From positions 973,501 to 1,037,500 of the forward strand of contig NC_057372.1 of NCBI RefSeq assembly GCF_016906535.1: 64,000 nt of DNA, given 5' to 3'. This document shows, piece after piece, positions 41,152-49,875 of this stretch (position 1 is the stretch's first letter; each line of letters opens with the position of its first letter). The notes under the pieces were generated by a model that searched no databases, was not told the origin of the DNA, and saw only the letters and a list, made by a program, of their open reading frames with translations. Both the position numbers and the translations under genes were made by a program. Source of the DNA: Rhizoctonia solani (taxonomy: Eukaryota > Basidiomycota > Agaricomycetes > Cantharellales > Ceratobasidiaceae).

Positions 41152-42402
41152 TTAGTCTTTTCCTGACTCAACATCTTCAGCCACCTTGGCTACCTCCTTG
41201 ATTGTTGCCTTCCAACCATTAGGGCACTGTTTGATGCCATGTCCTTTTTGACCGCACTTGACACAAAGGCCAGACGCGCGGCAGCAATCCCTTTCCTCCG
41301 GGGTAACGTAATTGGGATCCTCTGATAATCGGACCTGTTGAGTGGTGGTAGTGGAGGTGGTGGCCGTGGGGGCCGGGGATTTGGCAGGAACCTTCTTTGG
41401 TTGGTTTTCCTCATTTTTGCAGCGGATGTTGTCAATTTTAATTGCCGCCGCAAAGATGGCTTTGAGATTGTTGGGGATGCTATCTTTGGTAGACAGCAGT
41501 TCCTTGACCTTCCAGTGGAGGCCCTGCATGAACTGCGCAATGTAGGCCTCCTTGTTCCAGTCTAGCTCCGCCATGAGATTGCGGAACTCCGTGACGTACT
41601 TGGAGGTGGTGGTGGATTGGGAAAGAGCCGCAATTTTTCTGGCGGCAGCCTGTTTGGCGTTGGGATCGGCAAAGGCTTCCTTGAATTTGGCTGTTAGGGC
41701 CTGGATGGTGGTAGGAGGGTTACCCTTGCCCTTGATGATATTCCCAATGATGGGGAGGGCCCAGTTGGCGGCCTTGTCTGTCATGTGGTATAAAATCCAC
41801 ACAACCATCTGCTCTTCCTTGTCAAACTGATTGCAATGGAGAGCTACCCATAGCATCATTCAGTCAAGCCACTGAGTGGCTTTTTGTCCCCTGGTGTCAC
41901 CCTTATAGGGGTCGGGGAGATCCATCTTGGGTTGTTTTACGCTGGACCCTGCGTCAAAGGGGGTGAGAGATCCCAAGTGCCTTCTAGGTGTTCCTTGAGG
42001 CTCCTTTTTGGGGAGCCTTGGTTCTTTGTCCTCCAAGTCAAAACCTGTTCCTCTTGAGGGGCGGAATGGGGCTTTGAGCCCAGGCCTAACCGTGCCTGGA
42101 GTGTGAGCTTCCCCCCCTGAGTGGGTAGGAGGGGTGACAGGCCCAGTCGATGGGCCAGGCTTGGTTTGGGCTCCGCCCTGGTCTTTGTCACCAACAAGGT
42201 TGTTGGTTTCCTTGCATATGGCTTTGAGCTCTGCAAGCTGTTGTCCTTGGGATGATATTTGGGCCTGCAAGGACCCAACTTGGTTGGTGAGGTTGAGGAT
42301 AGCCTTGAGGAGAGCGGCAGTGGTTGGCTCCGGTTCCATTCCGGGCAAGTGTTGTGGAGGGGGTGATGGGCCGCAAGAGGGTGGTTGGGAGCGGGTTGCC
42401 AC
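41152..42402 (-). pseudogene. Gyp-B7 gag (one TGA)
   Basis: Same layout as the Gyp-B4 gag, with GTG at the family A start position and the first conserved ATG 20 codons in (LPGMEPEPTTAALL). TGA at 41862-41860 (minus) replaces Arg in WLDRMLLW. CCHC knuckle CVKCGQKGHGIKQC. Ends GGAAAAGAC then TAA. Confidence 0.87.
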
Positions 42403-42517
42403 GGAACGTTGAGAGGAGCGGCTGGAGGGACAGGAGTATGGGTGTGGGACGCCAGAGCGTGTGGATGGAATTGTGAAGACGGTGTGGGGGAAGGTGCCTG
42501 TGACAGGACTTATGAGC
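42403..42517 (-). other. Gyp-B7 leader, gag-proximal part
   Basis: Leader next to gag, cut by Rep-D within the block CATAAGTCCTG (TSD TGAGC 42513-42517). Continues at 48641-48982. Confidence 0.7.
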
Positions 42518-42981
42518 TGTCATGACCCACTCCATTCCTCCCATGAGTCCTGACCTTGTCAAGCCTCCAACACACTCATGTTGCACACCAACATGACCGC
42601 AAGCACGCATATACTCGCACATATGCACTCAGAACCTCCAGGTTCCTACATATAAGAGACTTATGGTTGACATGGCTGGACTTAGTGATATTCTCTAAGT
42701 CCAGGTCACATGACCTTCCCCCCTCCAGTCCTTTATCAAATACTATACTAAACTACTACGGATTTGAGGTGGGGGGGGGGATGACATAATCTCTTCTATA
42801 ATAATATATTATTCAGACCTTGCCCGCGGGCATTAACATTGGCCTGCAGCTATGGGGGCGGGGAGTGCAACGTCCCCCAGCAACTTGTATTATTAATATA
42901 TCACTGTGCATCATATATACTATATATATCTTTGACAGTGGATATATATGGTAATAACCCCTCCAGATATGGGTTATGACA
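42518..42981 (+). repeat. Rep-D left terminal repeat
   Basis: 464 bp. Contains TATAAG (42651), the hairpin 42676-42704, GGTCA/TGACC flanking two bases just downstream, a G run, and two perfect palindromes AATAATATATTATT (42800-42813) and TGCCCGCGGGCA (42821-42832). Not similar to A or B LTRs. Confidence 0.9.
42676..42704. other. origin-like hairpin in left Rep-D repeat
   Basis: CTGGACTTAG, loop TGATATTCT, CTAAGTCCAG: perfect 10-bp stem and 9-nt loop. CRESS-DNA origins are stem-loops with a nonanucleotide loop (geminiviral TAATATTAC); the loop matches it at six of nine positions including the core ATATT. Function as a Rep nicking site is inference. Confidence 0.55.
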
Positions 42982-44180
42982 TTGAAAACAAGCTGCTTAC
43001 CTATACCCAGTATATATATACATATATATGTGTATATGTATTGCCTATAGGGGATGTAGGGATGACTAATGCCCCTACATCACTGATGCACAACATATTG
43101 TCCCAACAACACAACGTCAGATTACCATTTATGGTAACTCACCTTCCTAATTAGGAAAGAGACATAACTTGAAGAAGACTTTCAAGACAAATAGAGACTA
43201 AGCAACCTAGACTTACCAAAAATGGCAATCCCCTTTCCAAATTAGGAAAGAAGATGAAATGGATAGATGACTAAGCTTAGTCAGCTGAACTCTGATGAGT
43301 CAGCAACCAGATCACATGATCAACTCATGAATGACAAATCAACTATGACCAAGCATAATGACAAATGCTTAGTCATCAAGTACTACCTGCACTGCCACAA
43401 TCACATGATGATGGCTGTGCTCAATCTCTGGGTAAAACCGGGCCGGATTGGGGAATAGGATTACCATATATGGAAATTGGATGAGTCATACTTATATTGT
43501 GGCGGTGCATGCCAAGAGTATGAGTCATACTTAAGCAGTGTTCCACGTGATCATGTGCTAAAAATAGAACCAACTCCGCCAAGACCTCACCTCACCGGTG
43601 TATTTCTTGGCATTTGATTGGCTAATCAAGCACTGCCACATGGTCCTTTGACTCATACTGCTTCTTGAGGCTGTGCTACGGCTCCAAGAGGCTGTGCTCC
43701 CATTTGAAATATGTATATAGACCCAAGTGATGCCCAGGTATATATAGGGGTGGAACAAGCTGCTTAGAAAGCCAGCTTGTTTTCCCTCATCTTACAACCT
43801 ATAGGGACAAGCAGGTGTTGCTACACCTCAAAAAGAGCAACTGCGTGATTTATTTGAAATTCAACTATCAACAACTGTCAACAAAGGATCTCCACTGATC
43901 CTTCTATCTGATTAGTGATAAGAAGTACTGTCAGAGTCTTCTCATCACTAGGACCCTAGGTGTCCACTGCTTTACTTGCAAATAGCTAAAGACTTCCTCT
44001 GTGGGTTGCGCTATTTTGCCTCTTGATAACTAAGACTTCTTGTCTTCTACTTGCAAATAGCTAAAGACTTCCTTTGTGGGTTGCGCTATTTTTGCTTCTT
44101 ACTGACTAAGATAGGTATATCTTGGAACTTGCAAGTAATAGAGACTATTATAGTGCTCTATTTGGCCTTCTTGCAACAAT
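42982..44180 (+). other. Rep-D 5' non-coding region
   Basis: 1.2 kb without a supported ORF. GAAAACAAGCTG (42984-42995) directly after the repeat is the exact complement of CAGCTTGTTTTC (43773-43784), which lies 34 nt after TATATATA (43739-43746). That is the family A/B self-priming geometry, but with the start site downstream of the PBS. AACAAGCTG and CAGCTTGTT (from 43754) also form a hairpin. A 75-bp tandem duplication follows at 43973-44120. Confidence 0.6.
43973..44120 (+). repeat. 75-bp imperfect tandem duplication
   Basis: TACTTGCAAATAGCTAAAG begins at 43973 and again at 44048; each copy continues GACTTCC-TGTGGGTTGCGC and then diverges slightly. Lies just before the gag-like start codon. 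Confidence 0.75.
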
Positions 44181-45416
44181 ATGGGATTTCATAAGATGCA
44201 ACCTAGGCGTGTATTTGGGACTTTGCCCCAATTGGATAACCCTGAACATGATCATGTCATGGAGCTGACATCTCCTATGCAAGGCATGGAACAGGGACAT
44301 CAGGAAGGAGTAGGAATTACCCCTTCTAAACAGGCTGACCAACCGGATATGGAATCATTTCAACTTGCCACAGCTAGGATCCTAGACCCTAGGCATGAGA
44401 ATCCAGGGAATAACACACCCTTGGAGGACCCTGCCACCAGGGAAAAGGAAACCCCTTTGGTAGATGAGGCAACCAGGAATAAGACAGTGAAGGATTTTAT
44501 TGAAGACTTCTTTGCCAAATTCCCTGAGGAAACTCAACCACCAAAAACTGAGGCAAACAGGAAACGGATTACTAATGACCACCTTACAAGTACCCAAAAG
44601 GTCTATGGATTCTTAATGGAACTAGTAATGGGAGTCAAAAGGTTGGAGAAACATATTGACAACCATCTAAAGATGGAACAGGAAATGCTGGATTGAGGCA
44701 TTTCTCAGGAGGTGATTGATGAATTGGATAAAATACTTCCCTTGTCTTCCCTCTGGGAGGCTGAGAACAACAGTGAATCCAATTCTGATAAATCAGGGTC
44801 TACTGAAATCCAATGTGAGGTGTGTGGGAGAACAAACCACTCTACTGAAGAACATAGGAAATCACGTGACCCTAGGGCAAAGGGCAATAAAGGGTCTGAC
44901 AAGCGGAAAGATAAGGGTCCTGGCAACCCAGGGTATAAAGGAAGGCATCCCATGCCTGGGAAGTCATCTCAAACCACCACTGGCACCACTACTTTCTTAT
45001 CCATCCCCATTACTAAGACATCATGCCTGCCATCAGAACAGAGACCAGGATCTCCAAGGCCACTGGAGATGCCACCTCTTACCACCTTGACAGATCCAGT
45101 GAGCACAGGACCAAGTTCCCTTGGTCCCAGGACAACCTGGATCAATGGGCACCCCCAGATCCATCCATGGGCTGGGACATGGGGAATGATCAACCCCCTA
45201 TCACCAACATCTATGACTGGCATAAGGTCATCACAAGATGTGACTCCTTCCAACGATCCAAGGCTTATGCCAAACTACTTGATCCCTCAGCAACCCTTGA
45301 TTACATACCAATGGGTCAACAATGGAAATGCTACTGGATTGGAAGAACCCTACGCTGTCCAATCAGGGGATACCTCCGCTGGGTTGGCAGTGAGCCACCA
45401 AAACAACCCAAACTAA
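44181..45416 (+). pseudogene. Rep-D gag-like ORF with zinc knuckle (one TGA)
   Basis: Frame from ATG 44181 to 45416, broken by TGA 44694-44696. N-terminal part has a helical, coiled-coil-like stretch (FLMELVMGVKRLEKHI). After the stop come an acidic segment, a knuckle-like CEVCGRTNHSTEEH (C-x2-C-x4-H-x4-H rather than CCHC) and a very basic Lys/Gly tail as in nucleocapsids. The last third is low-complexity and may be spurious, since the overlapping frame there looks more protein-like. Position right after the 5' non-coding region argues for a gag role; no sequence family recognised. Confidence 0.55.
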
Positions 45417-45880
45417 TGCAAAGTACCAAGTTCTTTGTGTGTAGAGGTAATGTGGGTGCCTCTGTGGAGGATGTAGTGAGGGCCCCAGTGCTAAAGCACA
45501 CAAGGAAGTTGGCAGAGTGGCATCTAGACATTGAGGAAATTGATCCTGAATGGTGGATACCAATCTCAACAGTAAGGGAATGGCTGGCTGCGGAAATTGA
45601 GAACTGGAAAAACAAACTGCCATCAGGCTTAGGTGGCTATGTGGACAACCTCACTCCTGAGGATGTCTATTACATGATCCTAGAACGCAAAATGAGCATA
45701 GAGGATCTACATGACTGGCTCAAACAATGGGCCATGCAAGCAGCTCAGAATGATCTGAGCAGAAGTATATCCAACTTAGCAATCCATGAATTAAGTGATG
45801 AAGGAGGACATGAGTCTGACCTTGAAAGTAACAAGGCCATGAACAAATGGAATCCCTTGGATTATGCTGATGGAATGTGA
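45023..45880 (+). CDS. unknown protein of Rep-D (possible structural protein)
   Basis: 285 residues, in the -1 frame relative to the gag-like ORF; it may start at ATG 45023 or be reached by frameshifting or splicing from it. Trp/Tyr-rich with segments such as QQWKCYWIGRTLRCPIRGY, HLDIEEIDPEWWIP and VYYMILERKMSIEDLHDWL; C-terminal acidic tail; no transmembrane helix, no catalytic motif I recognise. Convergent with the Rep gene, as coat-protein genes are in ambisense CRESS viruses. A capsid role is a guess only. No stop codons inside. Confidence 0.5.
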   Translation: MPAIRTETRISKATGDATSYHLDRSSEHRTKFPWSQDNLDQWAPPDPSMGWDMGNDQPPITNIYDWHKVITRCDSFQRSKAYAKLLDPSATLDYIPMGQQWKCYWIGRTLRCPIRGYLRWVGSEPPKQPKLMQSTKFFVCRGNVGASVEDVVRAPVLKHTRKLAEWHLDIEEIDPEWWIPISTVREWLAAEIENWKNKLPSGLGGYVDNLTPEDVYYMILERKMSIEDLHDWLKQWAMQAAQNDLSRSISNLAIHELSDEGGHESDLESNKAMNKWNPLDYADGM

Positions 45881-46093
45881 TGAAATATGTAACATCCCAT
45901 CCAATAACCTTACATCCTTCTCTTCTTCCTTTTCTTCCAATGTTTGCTCCTTCTTAGTAACCATCTGTCTTATCTGATCTCTCAAGAATCATTTTATCTC
46001 TAAATGCCAAATGGAGGAAAAGAAAAGACGCTTTTATTGAGACAGGGTCCAAAACATACAAAGCAAGAAAAAACAAAACAGGAAGGGAACTAT
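45881..46093. other. convergent 3' region in Rep-D
   Basis: About 210 bp between the ends of the sense ORF and the antisense Rep gene. TTTTATTGA near 46030, read antisense TCAATAAAA, is a plausible polyadenylation signal for Rep. No ORF. Confidence 0.5.
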
Positions 46094-47775
46094 CTAATAC
46101 AACTTATCACCAATATACACAAAGGTGCAATTGGTGTCTATCCAATTCTTGCCATCAACTGTGGCATAACTACAATCAGCAAATACAGAAGGCTTAGAAT
46201 TGGAACAAATAACAGTAGAGCGCCCCCATTGGCAATGGCGCTCTGATCTGTAACTAGTGCGGAAATTGAAGTCTTCCTGCACCCACATCTTCAAAGGGAC
46301 CTTGGACCAATCCATATCATCCAGCACTGCATACTGAACCATAGGATGGTCACTAAACTCATCAGAGTTAAGATTCTGCCTGAACCTAATGTGGTGGCCC
46401 CAAGAACAAGCAAGGGCTGACTTCCCTGTCTCTGAAGGACCCCACAAAACAAGGATCTTACCACAATCAGATTCAGGATCTCTTTCCAATATATTGGAAG
46501 TAACCCACTCCTGAACACCAGGTGGCAGGTTGACTGTAGCCCTGGTAACAACATGTCAATACTCCCTTCTACCATAGAAAAGAAGGAGACCCACTTCTTA
46601 AGGGCCTTGGGCTCACATACACCCTGAGGAAGGGCGCCCCTATCCCTGTAAAAATAACCAGTAAAGGCCTTGAGGTTGTTATACCCCATGGCCATATCAC
46701 AAGGTTGGCGCTCCTTTAAGCAACCAAAGAAACCCTCTGCATCCTCTGCCTCCATTGCATAGGCAAAGTCCTCATTGCGCTGAGAAAGGAAGATTTTTAG
46801 CAAGTAATTTCACTCCTTATCTTGGAACTTACATTGGTCTTGGCCTTCAACCCTGCAGGGCATTGACCCAATAGGAACTCTTCTGTAAGGGTCCCATATT
46901 GTGCCTCCCAGGCATTTGCCTCCTTCTTGAGGTACTCATAGGCAGATAAGGGAGCAAATCTCCCATTACTGTCCTTGAGCAAAAGAAGATGCTCATGGGG
47001 GCGCACTCCTTTATACTTCCATAGGTTCAGGCCCTCTGAGGAGATAAGAGTCCTGGCCCAAACAATGACATGGCAATGCCAGTCAGGATGCCACTGTCCT
47101 TCTTTCAAGTCATGGGACTCTGTAACCCCCATGGCACTTTCCAAAAGGGGTCCCCCTCCACTCCTTAGAGTGAGCAGGTGGTCCACTAGACTAAAAAGGA
47201 GATATTAGTAAAAGAATACAATATCCAATCAGTTCACTTACTCCTTGACAACCTCATGACAAGAGGCTTGCACTGTATTCTCACCCTTGACATAACAGGC
47301 ATATGTCAAGAGGTAACACTTCCCCTTGCGGCAAAAGCGCCTTCCTTCTTGAGGAAGAACCCCAATGTCCTCTTCCCCTTCAGGGGCTACAGGAACAATA
47401 GAGTCCCTTGACTCCAATGGAGCCATGGATGGGACAATGGAGCTTCCTCCATCTTCTGAGCCTTCCCTGTTGCTGGGCATGACTAACCAACGCCTGGACA
47501 AGGGGGGAAGCTTGCAAGATATCTGTGACTATACAGTTATCTTTTAGTAAAAGAACCTTTTACTATCAACCAAGACCACTTACTCCTTCTTCTTGGGAGT
47601 CCAGATCCAACCTTCTTTTTAGAGCTCTGGGAGTGAGCTGTGACAGAGGCAGCTCTTGACTCTGCCACACAGTAGATGCAATCTGGGAAACATAGGGGGT
47701 GGCATCCAACAGCCCTGAAGGCTGGGAATCCAAGACTGTGGAGGGAGTGGCGCTGGCAGTTGGGCATTGAGACAT
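46094..47775 (-). CDS. CRESS-DNA-virus/geminivirus-type replication initiator (HUH nuclease + SF3 helicase)
   Basis: Predicted 487 residues from five exons: 47775-47584, 47522-47242, 47190-46833, 46779-46595, 46541-46094. Introns are 61, 51, 53 and 53 nt, GTAAGT or GTGGGT to AG; lengths and phases join exactly. Without the first exon, ATG 47480 would give 409 residues. Motif I YLLTYAC (~134-140); motif II HCHV, the HUH pair (His196, His198); motif III YEYLKKE with nicking Tyr ~244; Walker A GPSETGKS (373-380); Walker B YAVLDDMD (~409-416); motif C VICSN (Asn ~453). This is the full rolling-circle Rep set: nick at an origin hairpin, rejoin, and unwind. The N-terminal ~130 residues are extra. 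No stop or frameshift remains, and TATAAA lies upstream. Antisense to the LTR strand. Confidence 0.85.
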
Positions 47776-47810
47776 GTTGATGACTTATCCCACCTCCCAC
47801 TGCCCTCTTC

Positions 47811-47816
47811 TTTATA
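47811..47816 (-). promoter_or_regulatory. TATA box of the Rep gene
   Basis: TATAAA on the minus strand, 36-41 nt before ATG 47775. It supports the upstream start and the extra first exon. Confidence 0.5.
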
Positions 47817-48155
47817 CCATGGGGGCCAAGAGACTGAGTCAGAGGGAAATGACTTACTATACCAATCCTTTCTGAACAATAAAATGGCACCATACAGTAA
47901 CCAAGCAACCATGAAATATGTTGCTAACCAGGAGCTTCCAGAAGACTTGAGAAGCTACCTTACAAAGACAGTAGTGTGGGAACTTTCCCACAGGAAGAAA
48001 ACAACATTCCAACAAGGATCACATGACCAAGAACAAGTCAGGTGACCTCAGAATAACTCATTGCACAATTACACCTAGGAGAACTTGACACCTAATAAGA
48101 TATCTACCCAGACATCTTTTACAATGGCACAAGTTCATGTCCCCTAAACTATGTG
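47817..48155. other. Rep-D region between Rep promoter and right repeat
   Basis: About 340 bp, probably Rep promoter/enhancer DNA. Only short ORFs, none supported. Confidence 0.5.
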
Positions 48156-48156
48156 C

Positions 48157-48170
48157 AAAAGGGGGGGCAA
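48157..48170 (+). other. Rep-D polypurine tract
   Basis: AAAAGGGGGGGCAA abuts the right terminal repeat, matching the GGGGGGGCAG tracts of Gyp-A and Gyp-B at the same place. It fixes + as the sense (RNA) strand of the element. Confidence 0.75.
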
Positions 48171-48635
48171 TGTCATGACCCACTCCATTCCTCCCATGAG
48201 TCCTGACCTTGTCAAGCCTCCAACACACTCATGTTGCACACCAACATGACCGCAAGCACGCATATACTCGCACATATGCACTCAGAACCTCCAGGTTCCT
48301 ACATATAAGAGACTTATGGTCGACATGGCTGGACTTAGTGATATTCTCTAAGTCCAGGTCACATGACCTTCCCCCCTCCAGTCCTTTATCAAATACTATA
48401 CTAAACTACTACAGATTTGAGGTGGGGGGGGGATGACATAATCTCTTCTATAATAATATATTATTCAGACCTTGCCCGCGGGCATTAACATTGGCCCGCA
48501 GCTAGGGGGGCGGGGGGAGTGCAACGTCCCCCAGCAACTTGTATTATTAATATATCACTGTGCATCATATATACTATATATATCTTTGACAGTGGATATA
48601 TATGGTAATAACCCCTCCAGATATGGGTTATGACA
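48171..48635 (+). repeat. Rep-D right terminal repeat
   Basis: 465 bp, near-identical to the left one, followed by TSD TGAGC. Carries the same origin-like hairpin at 48329-48357 and both palindromes. Confidence 0.9.
48329..48357. other. origin-like hairpin in right Rep-D repeat
   Basis: Second, identical copy of the 10-bp stem with loop TGATATTCT. Two origins flanking a Rep unit could allow excision of a ~5.65-kb circle by nicking at both (inference). Confidence 0.55.
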
Positions 48636-48640
48636 TGAGC

Positions 48641-48982
48641 AGTTTTTTTGTAGTGTACTAACGCTAAACCCTTGCGTCTAGTACCTAGCGTTGGACTGTC
48701 CCTACAACAAATCAACAGACCTGGCGGTTGTGATATGAGCGGGTTTTCAGCAAGCGGGTATTTCAGCGGTCTAGGGTTGCTGACTACTGAGTTCCGGCAA
48801 AACTTGGGGTATGCGGACGATTAGAGCTTGTCAGCCTTATAGCAATTTGGTACTACGTGGGGGTGGGGAGCTTTTGATTATTATGCTCCGCAAAGTGGCC
48901 CCAATCACGGTTTTTTCCCTTGTGCTAGTACTGGGAGTCCTCTTGTTTGTTGATCAAAGCCTACAGCAAGTCAATTTTACAA
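48641..48982 (-). other. Gyp-B7 leader, LTR-proximal part, with PBS
   Basis: PBS AAGTCAATTTTAC on + (48968-48980) is the exact complement of GTAAAATTGACTT at 49242-49254 in its 5' LTR. Remainder is the conserved leader (GCCTTATAGCAAT, TGCAAGCGGG-type blocks antisense). No ORF. Confidence 0.65.
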
Positions 48983-49295
48983 TGTTGTGACCCAACTGTA
49001 AGGTTGGTCACATGCTAGTGGGTTGGGCGCTTGGGGCCATACTACTACAAACAAAGCTATACAACTACTAACTAAGGCTATACTAAGGCTACGTAAGGTA
49101 ACCGTCTACTTGACTAAACTACTGGCAAGGGGGGCTTAGCCCTGGAGGTGTGGTGAGCGCAATAAAGGGTGAGCTTCTGAACTACTAAGGGCCGGCTACT
49201 TAGCTGGCTGGGGATGATCCTCCTCAATGGTATGAGACAAGGTAAAATTGACTTGGGGTCTCCAAGCAATTTCCCTGCTGTTTATATAGACAAAT
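48983..49295 (-). repeat. Gyp-B7 5' LTR, piece 1 of 3
   Basis: Starts TGTTGTGACCC; cut by Gyp-A8 with TSD CAAAT (49291-49295, 55712-55716). Pieces 2 and 3 are at 55717-55959 and 62371-62378. Confidence 0.9.
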
Positions 49296-49875
49296 TGTCC
49301 TAGACGTCCTTAAGGGCCGTCTAGGTAGCGGGCGCTTGTGGCCGTATAGAACTGAGTATGAACCGCTTAAGGCGGTGGGTGCTACCTACAACGACTAACT
49401 ATCTAAGTACAGTGACCAAGGCCCTACTGGCAATGGCGAGCTATGTATCTATGATGAGAAAGCCGCTTAAGGCAACAAGTACAGGTGGGAACTTAGTAGT
49501 TACTGGCCTAAGGCCTTGTACAGTAAGGTGATGCGACAAGAGGTAATCGACCTGGGTGTTACCATGGTCGGTTGGCCTCCTTATATATTCTACAAACGAG
49601 CTAATTACAATTACATTATATCCAATACCGTATCAAATAAGAACCCCGCTCCGCAGTTGGCCTTACTCATACATACGTGTCACTGACGTGTCATAATGAT
49701 GTCATCAGGTGGAGGTGGCTACGTGTGCTGAGATAAGCGCGGATGGGGACGTGGCTCGGCGCTTAGCGTATGATATAAGCGCCGATGTCACGTGGTTGAA
49801 AATGTTCTCCGATTGCCTTCGTTTAAATTCGAGAAATTGGGACTAAATTCCCTGGTATCGAGTGTGTCTACAACA
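49296..49875 (-). repeat. Gyp-A8 3' LTR
   Basis: 580 bp, TGTCCTAGACG...GTCTACAACA on +, followed by the antisense polypurine tract (C run 49879-49884). Confidence 0.92.

Larger units (their letters stand above)
42518..48635 (+). mobile_element. Rep-D: LTR-type element carrying a CRESS-virus-like Rep gene
   Basis: 6118 bp with terminal direct repeats 42518-42981 and 48171-48635, termini TGTCATGACC...GGTTATGACA, perfect 5-bp TSD TGAGC (42513-42517, 48636-48640) and AAAAGGGGGGGCAA directly left of the right repeat. These are LTR-retrotransposon hallmarks with the sense strand +. Inside I find no protease, RT, RNase H or integrase. Sense: gag-like ORF 44181-45416 and an unknown ORF 45023-45880. 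Antisense: an intron-bearing Rep gene 46094-47775. Repeats differ at few positions (G-run lengths, some transitions), so insertion is fairly recent. It would need integration machinery in trans, perhaps from Gyp-A or Gyp-B, which also give 5-bp TSDs. Confidence 0.88.

Noticed and set aside
42800..42832. Palindromes AATAATATATTATT and TGCCCGCGGGCA as the rolling-circle origin
   Set aside because: Neither has a nonanucleotide loop with a TATT-type nick site; the hairpin at 42676-42704 is the better candidate.
46291..46803. 170-codon - strand frame overlapping Rep exons 3 and 4
   Set aside because: It results from reading through the 53-nt intron 46594-46542; splicing restores the helicase frame, so it is not a separate gene and not a frameshift.
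47537..47908. 123-codon - strand frame upstream of Rep
   Set aside because: Overlaps the better-supported first Rep exon (47775-47584) in another frame and lacks splice or promoter support.
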